From assembly GCA_029204225.1 (NCBI GenBank), contig CM055107.1, positions 15,811,943-15,875,942 of the forward strand: 64,000 bases of DNA, written 5' to 3'. Of the stretch, positions 33,583 to 45,124 are shown in pieces (positions within the stretch are counted from its first letter, which is position 1; each line of letters starts with the position of its first letter). The stretch is from Diphasiastrum complanatum (lineage: Eukaryota; Streptophyta; Lycopodiopsida; Lycopodiales; Lycopodiaceae). A model generated the notes under the pieces. It was not told the DNA's origin and ran no database searches. It saw only the letters and a program-made list of their open reading frames with translations. The position numbers were made by a program, and so were the translations under genes.

Positions 33583-33914
33583 CATGAAACATAAATTAAT
33601 ATATAACACAAACCGTAAACCAGTAGCATGAAACACACACACACAAACACACGCACGCACACACACACCCCCACCCACACCGACCCTAAACACACATGAA
33701 GAGAAAAACATAGAGAACATTATAGAGTGCTAATCAAAACTCCCGAACCACACGATTATATCCTACTCCAGAATGTCACCACATGCTCCCTCCCTGCGGC
33801 GTTTGGGCTTTTTTGTGGAACTCATCTTCCAACAAAAAACATTTGAACCACGTCTTTAACAGAAGAAAACAAGGGCTACACACCTTCCTAGAATTGGGAG
33901 TGTTGGTTACCTTT

Positions 33915-34030
<116 letters not shown>

Positions 34031-34073
34031 GATGTAAATGAGTCTATTATGGGTGATTGAATATGGAAATCAA

Positions 34074-34248
34074 GATTAACTACATCTAATCATTCTATTT
34101 GGATTTTTTCTTTTAGCAGCAAGTGAGAGATTAACTTCATATAATCATTCTATTTGGATTTTTCCTTTTAGAAGCAAGTGAGAGATTAACTTCATCTAAA
34201 TATTCTATTTGGATTTTTCCTTTTAGAAGCAAGTGAGAGATTAACTTC
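34074..34248. repeat. 55-bp tandem repeat, three copies
   Basis: GATTAAC marks unit starts at 34074, 34129, 34184 and 34239. Each unit holds TATTTGGATTTTT(C) and AAGCAAGTGAGA. Noncoding, probably intronic in the CACTA fragment. Confidence 0.88.
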
Positions 34249-34324
34249 AAAGTATCGTGGCACTCATCCTATCGCTCAATATTTATTGGCCATACTATAC
34301 TTGAAGTGTCATAAGGGTCAAAGA

Positions 34325-34694
34325 TTAAAGTATTTCCGAAAAACACTTTAAAGAGTTTACCTCTCGTACTCTTGGATTCTCTGTGTGCACTCCATTAGCC
34401 CAAATATGATCATTGACAATCCTCCTTGTCCGAATCCTAAGGCCTTTGCATTGTGTGCATGTACATGATATCCTCTCATCATATTCTGGTTGAAACTGGT
34501 CCAATAATCCAATTGCAAATCGCACAAATTCTTTCAGTGTCATTCAAGTGAAAATTGACAAATTCTAACATGTGACGTATTGTGACGTATGACGAAAATT
34601 GACAAAATAGTCTTTGTACATTTAGTGCATTTTCAACCTTCATTTGTGATGGAGTGGTGTCTTGGCTTTCCAAAGAGCAATATACTATATCCAA
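34325..34694 (-). pseudogene. CACTA transposase-associated domain
   Basis: Minus-strand text LKEFVRFAIG then RISCTCTQCKGLRIRTRRIV and NDHIWANGV follows the pattern of the N-terminal transposase-associated domain of plant CACTA proteins: F-x-x-F-A, I-x-C-x-C-x-x-C, then R-x-x-x-x-x-HL-x-x-x-G. A frameshift near 34520 splits it. Upstream exons at 34708-34930 and 35042-35136 look like the start of the same gene. Confidence 0.6.
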
Positions 34695-34707
34695 AGAGCA
34701 AATTGGA

Positions 34708-35136
34708 TTACATCACTATTGCAAATAAAAAAATTATGACATAAATCAATATACATACATGTGATGGATCAATAGGCGGTCTACGTCGACTGATGGAAGA
34801 GCTTGAAGATGAACCAGTTAATAGTTGATCATTGTACTTTAGTCTTGATTGCTCCTTTTTTCTGTGATAGAGCTCAATTCTTTTTTCTTTCTCTAAATCA
34901 CGTGGAGGTACGATAATTTCCCTAGAATTCATAATTCCAATCAAATGTCATTGTAAGAATAAATTTGCAAGAAAAATTATACACTCATATTCAAATAACA
35001 AATAAATTGCAATTGATGTCAATATCAATAACAATATATACTTGCTGTTGCGATCATGAGATGAATCGCTATCTGATGATGATGACATCATCGATGACAT
35101 ATACACACTGTAGCCAGCTACTCTATACCACATCAT
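34708..35136 (-). pseudogene. N-terminal exons of CACTA-like gene
   Basis: Exon 1 (35136-35042) encodes a Ser/Asp-rich N-terminus with MSSSSDSDSSHDRNS. Exon 2 (about 34930-34765) starts after the acceptor TTCTAG and encodes EIIVPPRDLEKEKRIELYHR, Lys/Glu-rich, then a Ser run and PPIDPSH. The intron ends look plausible. The function of these segments is unknown. Confidence 0.45.
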
Positions 35137-35144
35137 AAGTAATC

Positions 35145-35716
35145 ATTATGAGACCGTATGTTCTGAACAAATATAATAAAATTTGATAAAGACATGCCAA
35201 CATCTAATCCATGTATATTCTACGTATGCTTAATGTAAATCTAATATTCTAGTAACATTGCTATCAAGAAAATTGCTTGGGTGGGGCAACACATGACGAG
35301 CAATCAAAATGAGGTCCATACTGACAAATGTTAGACATCAGTAGATAGTGCGTGCAGGCCTATCTCAACTAATTTAAAGACCACATAGCAGTCAATGTTC
35401 GAAGCTCTCAGTTTAAACTCTTGTCTAAGATGAGTGATGATCTCAAGGTAAATCTCTTTGGATTGGCCTAGTGTGCCATAATATCTCATGATGAGAAATA
35501 TGCATTCTCCCTTTCTATCTATGGTTGCTTTGTATGCAAGAAATCACACCATTGATCAACATCTTTATTACAATGCATAATGATATTTCAACTAATTACT
35601 ATGATTTCATATAAGGTTATATAGGTCACACACCAACAATTAAAAAGATTTATCATATAGGTCACATATCACTAAGGTCCTCAATATAACATAAATGCTT
35701 TTGATCATGAATCTAA
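35145..35716. other. No gene recognised
   Basis: AT-rich, without motif. The left boundary of the gypsy-like element that follows could not be found here. Confidence 0.45.
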
Positions 35717-36963
35717 ATGACCCCATGCAACCATTTAAGAGGCCACATGACAAAACTCTCTTTGAGCACCAATGCAGGGTCAATCACAGTTGATCTCACG
35801 AAGCTGAACCAGCTCCAAGGCCAGATGCTCAAAAATTTTCTAGTCGAGTTCTTACAACGCTCGAGGATGCGAAGGCTCTTGTTGAGGAAGAGTTGGCTGA
35901 GTTGAAAGAGCTCTCGAGTGATGCCACCCCATCTTGCAGTGGGCCCAATTCTCACGACGAATATCTTCAGGCCCTGCTTCGAATTGATGACCTCACACAA
36001 CAAATCCAAGTTGTACCTGCCTGCACCGGAGTCTCAGACCATCTAGAATTCTTGGAAGCTGTCGCAAAGATTGACAATCTCGAACAGGAGCTGTCAAATC
36101 TTAAGCAACAATTGGAAGATCAAAAGTTGGCTGCTGAGTTGCAAACTCGGGACTTGGCAACTGCATCTACACAGCCAAAGTGAATGCGGCGAAATCAGTC
36201 AAAGGCGCAATAGGCATCGCCTTTGACGAATGGAAGCGACCTTGGAAGAAGGACAACTTTCTCTGGTTATGGGCCCAGCTCTCTATCGAGCAGAAAGGAT
36301 GTCTCTGCTGGGGCATAATCCAAGGTAAGTTCCAGGTCGTACATTTCGGATCAGCAGAGTTATACATAGGCTCTTCGGCTATGTATGCTCTCGAATATAT
36401 TCGAATCAAAGAGCTTCAATTTTTGCAGAACGAAGATAATAAGTGACATTTTTGGAAGTGAAAGTCACAGTTTCAGCTGTACAAACCACAAGCTGTTGCA
36501 GATTTAGGCGCATTCAACAATGCAGAATTGCTGATTAATATAAATATGGCTTATTCGGAATTATTCAGTCTTTATGTGGATTGGGAGCGAAACCTTGCAG
36601 TATATTTTGCGGAGATTCGACATAATTTAAGGAAGTCAGCAGTTCTATACATATACATTTTGGCAGTTTGGTACCTTTGCGGTGAAGACATTATTTTTTG
36701 TTCAGAATCTTTATGTTAAAAGCAATTTTATTAGATTTTCAGCTCGTTACTATAAAAAAATCACTCTACATAGTGATTCAAACGAAGATACAAAGTTAAT
36801 CCAGGAGCTGTTCGATGGAACATTGCTCCCGGTCAAGCTAGAAGAATTCGGCAACTTACCAGTTGGCCGCTACACAAAATCAAAAGAAGACTTGCTCTTG
36901 ATCGATGCTCAACAAAACTTGGAGTTTGTTCAGAAATTATATGAAGAATTGAATCGTTCATAA
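35717..36963 (+). pseudogene. Extra ORF of gypsy-like element (copy X)
   Basis: I do not recognise this protein. Frames at 35793-36183, 36180-36446, 36528-36719 and 36682-36963 join into one product. The first third is a coiled-coil-like Leu/Glu-rich stretch (DNLEQELSNLKQQLEDQKL). The middle has WAQLSIEQKG and a following LEY, and the end has DWERNLAVYFAEI and GTLLPVKLEEFGNL. All of these can be aligned by eye with 52377-54428. It ends 300 bp before the polypurine tract and LTR, the position of envelope-like or accessory ORFs in gypsy elements. No signal peptide or membrane segment is clear, so an envelope role is not supported. Confidence 0.6.
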
Positions 36964-37248
36964 AACATTCATTCATGCCTTTGTTGTGGTGATGTTTCTA
37001 TGGGATGCTGAATTTTTGAAGATTAAAGATGTTTTGAAGTTTGATTCCAGTTTTCATCAAACAATTCAAAGATCAACTCAAATCAACCTATTCAATGAAA
37101 CAACAGACACATATTCTCTAAGTTGAAGAAATATCGACGAATCATATAAAGAAATATCTTTTCGCCTCAACGAAAATATGACGAACAAGAATGTTTCTCG
37201 AATAATCCTCGAAATGAAGATGCTATGTTCACGAGGACGTTTCACATT

Positions 37249-37260
37249 TGAGGAAGGGGA
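37249..37260 (+). other. Polypurine tract
   Basis: TGAGGAAGGGGA, two bases before the LTR start TGTGATGCC. The same tract occurs at 54456-54467. Confidence 0.85.
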
Positions 37261-37262
37261 TA

Positions 37263-38374
37263 TGTGATGCCACGAAAATGTTAAATATTGAATATCAACA
37301 TAAATATGGCATGATATACTCGAAGATATGAGCTGGTTAAGTATAAATCATGAAGAGGCCTAAGTCATTTTTCGAGAATATATCTCCTAAGTACTTGCCT
37401 TGTAATTAAGGGCAAGACCTTTAAAAGGAAAAGACATTGCCTTGGATAACCTTTACTAGGTCGTCCATACGAAACGACTAGATACGAAAAGACATGTTAA
37501 ACTAGAGTAACTTTAACTCATAGTTAAGTATACCTCCTATGGTATAGTTGAACGTATTTTCAGTCTAATTGTTAACTAGACCCTTTCGCGGGAGCGACAC
37601 ACCTATTGTTTAAGAGGTGTGTTTGTTCGTCCCGTAGAACATATATAGATCTCACACTTCAGTCTCGATCATCGAGAGAGAAGAGTTTATGCTTATGTAA
37701 GAGATTGAAGAAGTGAATAGAGTTATGTGAGTTATTCTCTCTTATCTCTATTCTCCGCATTGTTGAGTGTGAGTGATCTTGAGTCTGCTAACAATCTCTA
37801 ATGCATTTCATGAATTACTCTCTGATCAGACAGACGCTCTAGTGCATTACAGTCATTTGCTGGGTATCCGTAAAGCATGCTCTAAAGAATTGTCTTAAAA
37901 CCATCTTATTTGTCTGTCGCGAATACTTTCTTTTTGACACTCGAATAATGACTATCTTTGGAATAGTCTAGCACGATCATTGAATAAAGCTGTATGTATA
38001 CATATGAGATGACAGTCCCTGTCTGAAGAATTGAGTCTTTGATTTGTTTTTCTGATTGGCATTGACCATAAGTTTTTAACGTGTTCTAAAACCATTCGTG
38101 TTCTTTAACCATTAATTTGGAATCTAGTTGTTGAGGACTTCTGTCTAAAAACGAACAGTTCGTGAACGAGATTAATTAATTGTCTGCACAGTCACGAATA
38201 CATCGAACAATTCTCGATTCTTTGTTGACACCTTAATCAGCCAGAGTGTAGTACTGCTATACTACTCTGATAACATCTCATATGTAGATCATTCGATTTG
38301 ATGGAGGCTAGATTGTTGTTCTGAGATTATTAACATTACATTTCCCAAACCATAAGTAATATTGGTTACTTTTT
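37263..38374 (+). repeat. 3' LTR of gypsy-like element X
   Basis: Starts TGTGATGCCACG after the polypurine tract. From 37598 to 38374 it is nearly identical to 62160-62921. A TATA box (ATATATA, 37641-37647) is shared by both. Homology breaks at 38374, where CACTA-like coding begins, so the LTR may be cut short. Confidence 0.88.
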
Positions 38375-38800
38375 CCGTGGAATGGCATTCGATGTATTGG
38401 CTACACACATAAAACAAATTCCATAAGTGACATATATAGATTGACGAAGATTATAATAAAAAACAATCATATAAAGGTAACAAACCTCAACGTCTTCCAA
38501 ATTCGATGGTTGACCTTCTTCTTTTCGTCCAAACTTCCACAAATGATTTTCAACAATGCGTCTTTTGTCCATCACACTTGAGGCATGTGCACCATGTTTT
38601 ATTTTGAAAATAATTTTTCTACAAGAAACAAAAATCAAGTACATGTCACTTTAGCACAATAGTTTAACTTATAATAACAAAGTTTTTATGAACAAGAAAA
38701 CATGCATGTTTATTACTTACCTTGTTAACTTGAGTAGTGTCTTCATTGCTAGACTGATCTGAATGTAATTCATCTCGTTGTGATAAACTGCATATATGCA
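38375..38800 (-). pseudogene. Second CACTA N-terminal fragment
   Basis: Minus-strand exon 38786-38722 (acceptor ATATGCAG, donor AAGGTAAGT) encodes LSQRDELHSDQSSNEDTTQ. The next exon (about 38620-38490) starts after CTTGTAG and encodes KHGAHASSVMDKRRIVENHL then WKFGRKEE. The R-R-I-V-x-x-H-x-W pattern matches the fragment at 34325-34543, so this is a related gene. It is cut at 38375 by the LTR. Confidence 0.5.
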
Positions 38801-38961
38801 CAACTACAAAACACAAATAACATAAAATTATTGTATGATTCTAATGTTTTAATTTTTAGATAGTACTATTCTTATATGTTGTCCACTCCAATATGCATTA
38901 GAGTTTTGTAATCGATTTTTTTTCTACTTCATTTCAATATATTAGGGTTTATTGTAATATA

Positions 38962-39468
38962 TTGTATGTTTATGAATGTAGTAATCATATCGGCAGTGGT
39001 GAAAGCTCGGGAGACTATGTTAAAAATTTATATGAATCATTAACTCCTGAGCAAAAAACACAACTGCAAAGAATGCTTAGCCGAGATGAGGGTGGTCCCT
39101 CACAAGCAGCTGCGGCTCTCGCCCCCACCGAAGAGTCATCCACAAATCCTTATTATGACGTGGATCCTCAAGGTAATATAATTGCCAATAGAAAGGAGAT
39201 GATGGCTTTGGACCAGCTCTATTCTTTATGCCAACGCCATTTTCGCGACAAATTATTTAGTAAATGGTCCGAACAACCTGCCTCTGATAAACGACAAGTT
39301 ATTGGTAGCCTTCGTGACGAAGGAAGAGGCAAGCTAAACAACATTACCATTACAGGAGTTCTAAATCCAAAAAAGACCCTTTGTAAAGATTCTTTTTATA
39401 TTTTTTCACAAATTTTTCTTACACATGGACCAATCAAAACACTCAAATTTGAAACTTACGTAACGTAA
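38962..39468 (+). CDS. Uncharacterised ORF, 168 codons
   Basis: Not recognised. It follows a possible acceptor (GAATGTAG). The N-terminal part is Ser/Gly-rich, then SLTPEQKTQLQRMLSRDEG, an Ala-rich patch, and YDVDPQGNIIANRKEMM with LCQRHFRDKLFSKW. These segments look coding and could be a transposase exon, but I see no family motif. The last 30 codons look like intron sequence. Confidence 0.35.
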   Translation: MYVYECSNHIGSGESSGDYVKNLYESLTPEQKTQLQRMLSRDEGGPSQAAAALAPTEESSTNPYYDVDPQGNIIANRKEMMALDQLYSLCQRHFRDKLFSKWSEQPASDKRQVIGSLRDEGRGKLNNITITGVLNPKKTLCKDSFYIFSQIFLTHGPIKTLKFETYVT

Positions 39469-39504
39469 CTTTTTGCGTCCACATTTTGATTCCATACTAA
39501 AAAA

Positions 39505-39628
39505 TGGCATAACTTTTTAGTGGTAAGTCCGAATTTAGCGGAGTTTTGTGCATTGGAAAGCGCTCAACAAGGGCTTTCCAATGATATGTTACATGATATA
39601 CTTCTAAGCTATGATTAAAAAGTTATGG
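39505..39628. repeat. Hairpin-forming repeat, MITE-like
   Basis: Outer arms CATAACTTTTTA (39508-39519) and TAAAAAGTTATG (39616-39627) are perfect inverted repeats. Inner arms ATTGGAAAGC (39552-39561) and GCTTTCCAAT (39573-39582) are also perfect. No target duplication was established. Confidence 0.7.
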
Positions 39629-39939
39629 CAAGTCAAAATGTATTAGTGTTATAATATTTTAATAATAAAAAAGGCATCTTGCACGAATTCTTAAGGGTCT
39701 TTTTGGAACTCAAAACTCCTCTAACGAATACGGTCCTTACATGAGACAAATCATTTCAAAAAGTTGACTTTAAGAACATACCACCTTTAAGATCAAGGAT
39801 GATTCTTCAAGCCAGAGTTCTCACAAGAAATCAACATCAATGAAGTCGTCACCTTCAAAGAAGAGCACATCTTCTAGAAAGTCATCACCTCCAAGATCGA
39901 TTCCTACCAAGAAAGCTAAACGAAGATCCAAGATCAATC

Positions 39940-40160
39940 CTTATGAAAAAGAACCATCAGAACCAGAAACAAAAGGACGGAGGACATTTTTCAACAAATA
40001 TCACTGTTTGCAAATTTTTGCAATCAAGATGTTGGTGGCCTATACACTTCATAAAAGATACAAAAAATTATATTCAGTCATGTGATGTTTGTCAACATGC
40101 ACGACATCCTACAAAGCAGAATTATGACCTTCCTCATCTATCTCATAACATTCTATGAAA
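39940..40160 (+). pseudogene. Gypsy integrase zinc-module scrap
   Basis: GGHFSTNITVCKFLQSRCWW, then YIQSCDVCQHARHPTK, matches the gypsy integrase zinc-binding module. The first His is not visible. The core is not recognised downstream. Confidence 0.8.
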
Positions 40161-40383
40161 TTTACTTGAGATTCAGTAGGTTTCGATATTCCTCATTCCA
40201 TCTTATGAAATGACCTCCTAATGGGTTGACCTTTTGTATACCTGTGAAAAATATTTCCTTTGTAGCCCAATTTATAATGTCATCAACCCGATATAACCAT
40301 GGCTTCCCAAATAATATCGACGAGATTTATAACAAAGAAATTCATGATGAAAGTTTCTGTTTCTATGGTTATACTGATACATC

Positions 40384-40614
40384 TCAACTCCCAACTGGAG
40401 TCCAGTGAGATGAATCAACTAACTGTATGTCATGGCCGGTGGGTTGGATCTTGTCTCCTAAGCGCAATTCTTTAGAAATATTTTCAGTTATGAAATTTAT
40501 ACTTGATCCCAAATCCACTATTATTTTGTTAATAACATAGCCGCCTATAGTTACGCTAATTTCAGGAACTCCACAATCTCCCCTACCTACATACTCTATT
40601 CTATTACTATACAA
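40384..40614 (-). pseudogene. Gypsy protease scrap
   Basis: Minus-strand text ISVTIGGYVINKIIVDLGSS, followed by INFI and later LGD, matches plant gypsy protease, with active site D-L-G in place of D-S/T-G. It lies downstream of a primer-like site for the LTR at 40684-41268. Confidence 0.72.
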
Positions 40615-40675
40615 GGGTATTGATGATTTTATTCACCACATGATAGCTTAAACTATTGCATACATCTTGAGGCAA

Positions 40676-40682
40676 GATACCA
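40676..40682 (-). other. Primer-binding-site-like sequence
   Basis: Minus-strand TGGTATC one base after the LTR end (CTACA). Only the first seven bases match the initiator-Met-tRNA site. Confidence 0.45.
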
Positions 40683-40683
40683 T

Positions 40684-41268
40684 TGTAGCCTAACCATGTG
40701 GAAAGATATTTTTATTCTCAAGGTAAAAATGAATATTAAGCTCATGAAAATTCACCTCTATATACATAGGTTGGGTCCACCTTTGTCAAAAATCCTCACC
40801 AAGGAGTCAAAGACTAGGCAAACCACAACAAAGAAACAATTGGGAATCAGATGGTGGACAAAGCAACCCAAACAAACCTAGATCGATCAGATCTAGCTCC
40901 CAAGCTATGGTTCAATCACTCAATAGGAGAGAGAAATCACACTAGCAGCAAGTAGCTACTATAATCAAAATCAAGCATACACTAGTGAGAGTCCAATGGA
41001 TATATTTATATCCTCCAAGGTTCATGCACCACTAGTAGTGCATTGTGACACTACACTGGACACATCACCAGCTAGTTCTTCTATGAGTCACTGATAGACC
41101 CATATAAATCCACCATCTTGAGTTTTAGGCCTCCAACCATTAATTATGACCTTACACCCATGAGGGCCCCAAACTCCTCACAATCATAATTAAATTACAT
41201 GTCGAGGTAGGCCTATTGACCTCCTAATGAGGTAATAATCCGAGATAAGTCCAATCGTGGGCATGACA
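40684..41268 (-). repeat. Probable gypsy LTR
   Basis: Minus-strand start TGTCATGCCCACG follows a polypurine tract (minus AAGGGGGGAAGAA, plus 41269-41281). The other end reads GGCTACA. Length 585 bp. Both a 3' LTR signal (tract on the right) and a 5' LTR signal (primer-like site on the left) are present. No second copy was found in the window. Confidence 0.6.
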
Positions 41269-41329
41269 TTCTTCCCCCCTTATTCAAGTTATGTCCTCTG
41301 AACTTAAAGCTAGGAAAGTTTTTTTTTTC

Positions 41330-42170
41330 AGGCTATCTTCCTACTCCCAAGAGCATCATCATCCATATGACCCTTCCATTGAACCAAATGCTCGGTAACT
41401 ATACAATTTTGCAATCATCTAGTTTTGGTATCCAAGATATTTTCAAGTTCAATTTGAGTCACACTTTCGACAGGTCCAATCGATCTCCAAAACCAAGATG
41501 TTCCCCTTCACGTAGACTTTTCTTAAGTCAACTTACATGAAATATTGGGTGTAATTGCGTTCCTTCTAGGAGGTCCAATTTGTAAGCCAAGGATCTTATC
41601 TTCTTTAGGATTTTATATAGTCATCTATACCTAGCAGACAATTTGCAATGCTTGTCGGTATGTATATGCTTGAATCCTTCGGGATTCATAAAAATACCCA
41701 ATCTCCCTCTTGAAAATCTCAAGGCATTTTTTTTAGACTCGCATAATGTCTGTCCCTATTCTGGTGGGGACATTGGACATTCTCACATGCTATTTGTAGC
41801 ATTTCTTGCCTATCATGCAAGAATCCGCTACCTTTTGAAACTTGATTGTTTGTGTTTTGACTACAATGGGTGATCGCTATAACTGGTAGCCGAATGTTTA
41901 CTACTATTATAAGCAAACTCAATCAAGGATAGATACTTCTCCCAATGAGATTGCCATCAAAAAACATATGCTCAAAGCATCTATTCCATCGTTTGATTAG
42001 TTCTTTTTGTCTGACTATCCATCTCAAGATGATTAGAAGAACTTAAGCTCGTGTCTAGTCTAGATTTTATGGCCGACCAAAAGTGACCTGTGAACTTCGG
42101 ATTGCGATCACTCATAATGTCACTTGATAATTCATAAAGTCTAAACAGACAGTTGAAATTCCATTAGGAT
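41330..42170 (-). pseudogene. Chromovirus-type gypsy integrase
   Basis: Minus-strand text SSDIMSDRNPKFTGHFWSAI carries the second catalytic Asp. The catalytic Glu region reads SQTKRTNQ where QTERVN is usual, so Glu is replaced by Lys. Farther on come WEKYLSLIEFAYN and a C-terminus ending in EHLVQWKGHMDDDALG (41340-41400), a chromodomain-like W-K-G motif. Many stops are present. The polypurine tract and LTR follow 60 bp downstream. Confidence 0.82.
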
Positions 42171-42174
42171 CTAG

Positions 42175-44640
42175 TGTAGTATGCAGATCACATTATAGCC
42201 ACTCCTCACAAGCTCTCAAAGATTGCATAACAAAAGTTAACGGTGTCCTAAAATTGGCCTACCACCTGTCAAACTAGAATAAGGCCCAGTATGGCCTAAA
42301 TAACTGACCAAAAACCTGAGACATGCCCTTGAGTATAGCATAACGAAACCAAAATCCACTGTACAATCTAATTTCCTGCCAAAGTGGCTACTCGGCTAAC
42401 CCAAGTAGCCAGCTACGGGACAAAGGACCGACTGATATGTCGATGGCGGGTCAAGTTCTGATAACAACCAAATACAGCAAATTGACTATCTATACATTTA
42501 TTACAATATCACATTTGAAGCTTATACAACTGAATCAGATTGGACCTAATTTTGAACTCTCTCCCTTAAGCTCAAATGTGATAAGAGTAAAGAAATACAA
42601 ACTGTAGCAATGTTTGGAGTGTCCAAAAGATGTTATGCATACCCATGGTAACCTGTACTTGACTCACACTTAAGCACACCAACAAACCACTAGGTTCATG
42701 ACGTAGCAAATGCACAACCAAATACAACTCCGACTCAAATCTAGACCCTTGTGACAAGGTAACATGTAAGCCCACACACACCCATGCAAACCAACATGAA
42801 TGATAAAGCATCAAATACATGACGAAGGCCTGTTGCCCATAAGTGGTATCATGTTGTACCAACACTTGTGCCACCTATAGATCTGCTGCTACACCATTGG
42901 TCTCCAAATTAGGTCCTCAACCATAGCCTGCACTTGTAACAAAATGCCCTCACGTCCAAGCATATCCAACTATCCAATAAGTCTAGAAAGCTGATCCTCA
43001 TCCATTCTCCATGCTCCAACCAAAAATCTGTCCACTTGTAGTGCAACTAGACTCCAATTGGATCTAACCAAAAGACACATCTTGTTTACCAATTAATGAT
43101 GGATAGAAAGCAACATGTGATGCCAACCTGGAGACCACTGTGCATATAACCATGCAGCTCACCTGAATACTCACCAAAGTATCAGCAATTTACTCCCAAA
43201 GTAATCATCTCCATCCATGTTGGCTCACAACCATGGGTATGCTGGATCCACATCACCCCATACTACACTCCATGCCCTTAGGATATGTACCACCACTAGG
43301 TACACTCCATGCCACCTACCTCCAAGTAGGCTTGACTCATCCCTAGGTTACCACATATGATGCACTAGCTAAAGAACATCCACTATGCATACAATGATGT
43401 ATCTTACCTAAGCAACTGTAGCATCTCCCTGAGTGCCACCCCAATGGATTTTTCATCCACATACTATGCTCACCTAATGTTTCTGATCCTGGTCACCATC
43501 CTGCTATCCAAGCTGATTGTTGAAGCATCACCTGTCTCTCCTGGCTCCTAGCATCTGCTTGCTCTCCCTGGCTATGTGCCACCCGACATCATGCCAACAT
43601 CCTTGAGACACCACTCACGGGATCCCAAGACCAATGTTTCCCTGATCGTACTGAGGTATATGGCTCTAAGTGAATTCCTCTAGGCTTTCTGATCTCACCA
43701 CCTGTGGATCTGAACCATACAGGTTCCAATACTTGTGCCAAGCCTAGATACCTAAATACAGCCAATTGCAAGAAAGCTATAGCTTATCCACGCCTGTGAT
43801 GGTAGATGCCTCCCCATTGATGCCAATGCTATTGACTGCCCCCTACTGTAATGCCAACTTGTACTCCCAAATGAGCACACCATGAAGTCCTCACCATCAG
43901 TGTCCCCTCCAGTAGATCCCTAGAAAAACACTCATCACAATGTTTGCCCTCCGATCACACCCAACCGTGCAATCTCCATCAGCCCTTCATCCTAGAGCTG
44001 GCTCTCAAAGCTTCACGCTTTGCCCATTTGCGTTTGTAGCTTTCTGATTCCATCATGAATCACCCCTGTAAGTCCTGTCTCATCCAAAGACTCAGGTCCA
44101 ATCTGAAATAGCTGCTCCATGATGATCACCCTATGTCATCTTGCAATCCTTCCATATCACGTATCCCAATGACATCACTAATCTTGAAGATTCAAACATC
44201 TACCCTATAGTTTCCCACCTGTATTCCCCCGAGCTAGCTCCAAGCTAGTCCTATGAATGATTCCAAACCATTCCCTAAGAATACATTGAGATGTGAATTC
44301 CAAAGCCACCATCAAGTCTCTCACATGACTGTGCATGCCAATATTCTTCCAAGTGAACATGTGAGATCTTCCATGGCCCAAACCAATCGATCTGCACCCT
44401 ATGATCACTAGAATCTGCATCCATGATGCAATACTGAAACGACAAATTGACTTGACTTACCCAGAATATGCTATTGAAGTGTATCTCTTCGATGACAAAC
44501 CTGATACACTACTCCACAACTAAATTTACTTGATTTTTATGACTTACCAACTGCAAAACCGCAAAATCATCACACTTACCACTCCCCAAGAGTCTCCAAA
44601 GTGTGATTATTGACCCGTTCTTCATTCTCCATGTGTCCCA
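42175..44640. other. No gene recognised
   Basis: About 2.5 kb with somewhat higher GC and many CCATG/CATGG words. The minus-strand frame at 44205-44420 (GLGHGRSHMFTWKN) is the best ORF, but I cannot place it in a family. Confidence 0.5.
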
Positions 44641-44643
44641 CAC

Positions 44644-44725
44644 GGCGGATGGAGCCTCCCGAAAAAAAAAAATTTCTTTTTTGAAAAAAAAATTTAAAAA
44701 AAAGAGGCTCCACCCATCACGACGG
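44644..44725. repeat. Inverted repeat with A/T-rich loop
   Basis: GATGGAGCCTC (44649-44659) pairs with GAGGCTCCACC (44704-44714) apart from one mismatch, across a loop of A and T runs. Confidence 0.7.
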
Positions 44726-44947
44726 GTGGACACCTTCCACACACATTTAACATAGATATTATGATATATACAATGGTTTAATTGTACACCCCATGCATAT
44801 GCATGAGGTGAGGGGATGTGGGTGTGCACCTATACATCCTATTTTGACATACTTTTTTATTGTAAGTTTTTTTTTGTATGGGGAGGGTGCATCTTCTCAT
44901 GTATATCTCCCATGTATATGTACAAACCTCTCCCCCCCATTAAATAA

Positions 44948-45113
<166 letters not shown>

Positions 45114-45124
45114 CCACACACACA

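Noticed and set aside
36528-36719. Envelope glycoprotein in the extra ORF of element X
   Set aside because: A hydrophobic patch (SAVLYIYILAVWYL) is present, but the matching part of copy Y is not clearly a membrane segment and no signal peptide or cleavage site is seen.
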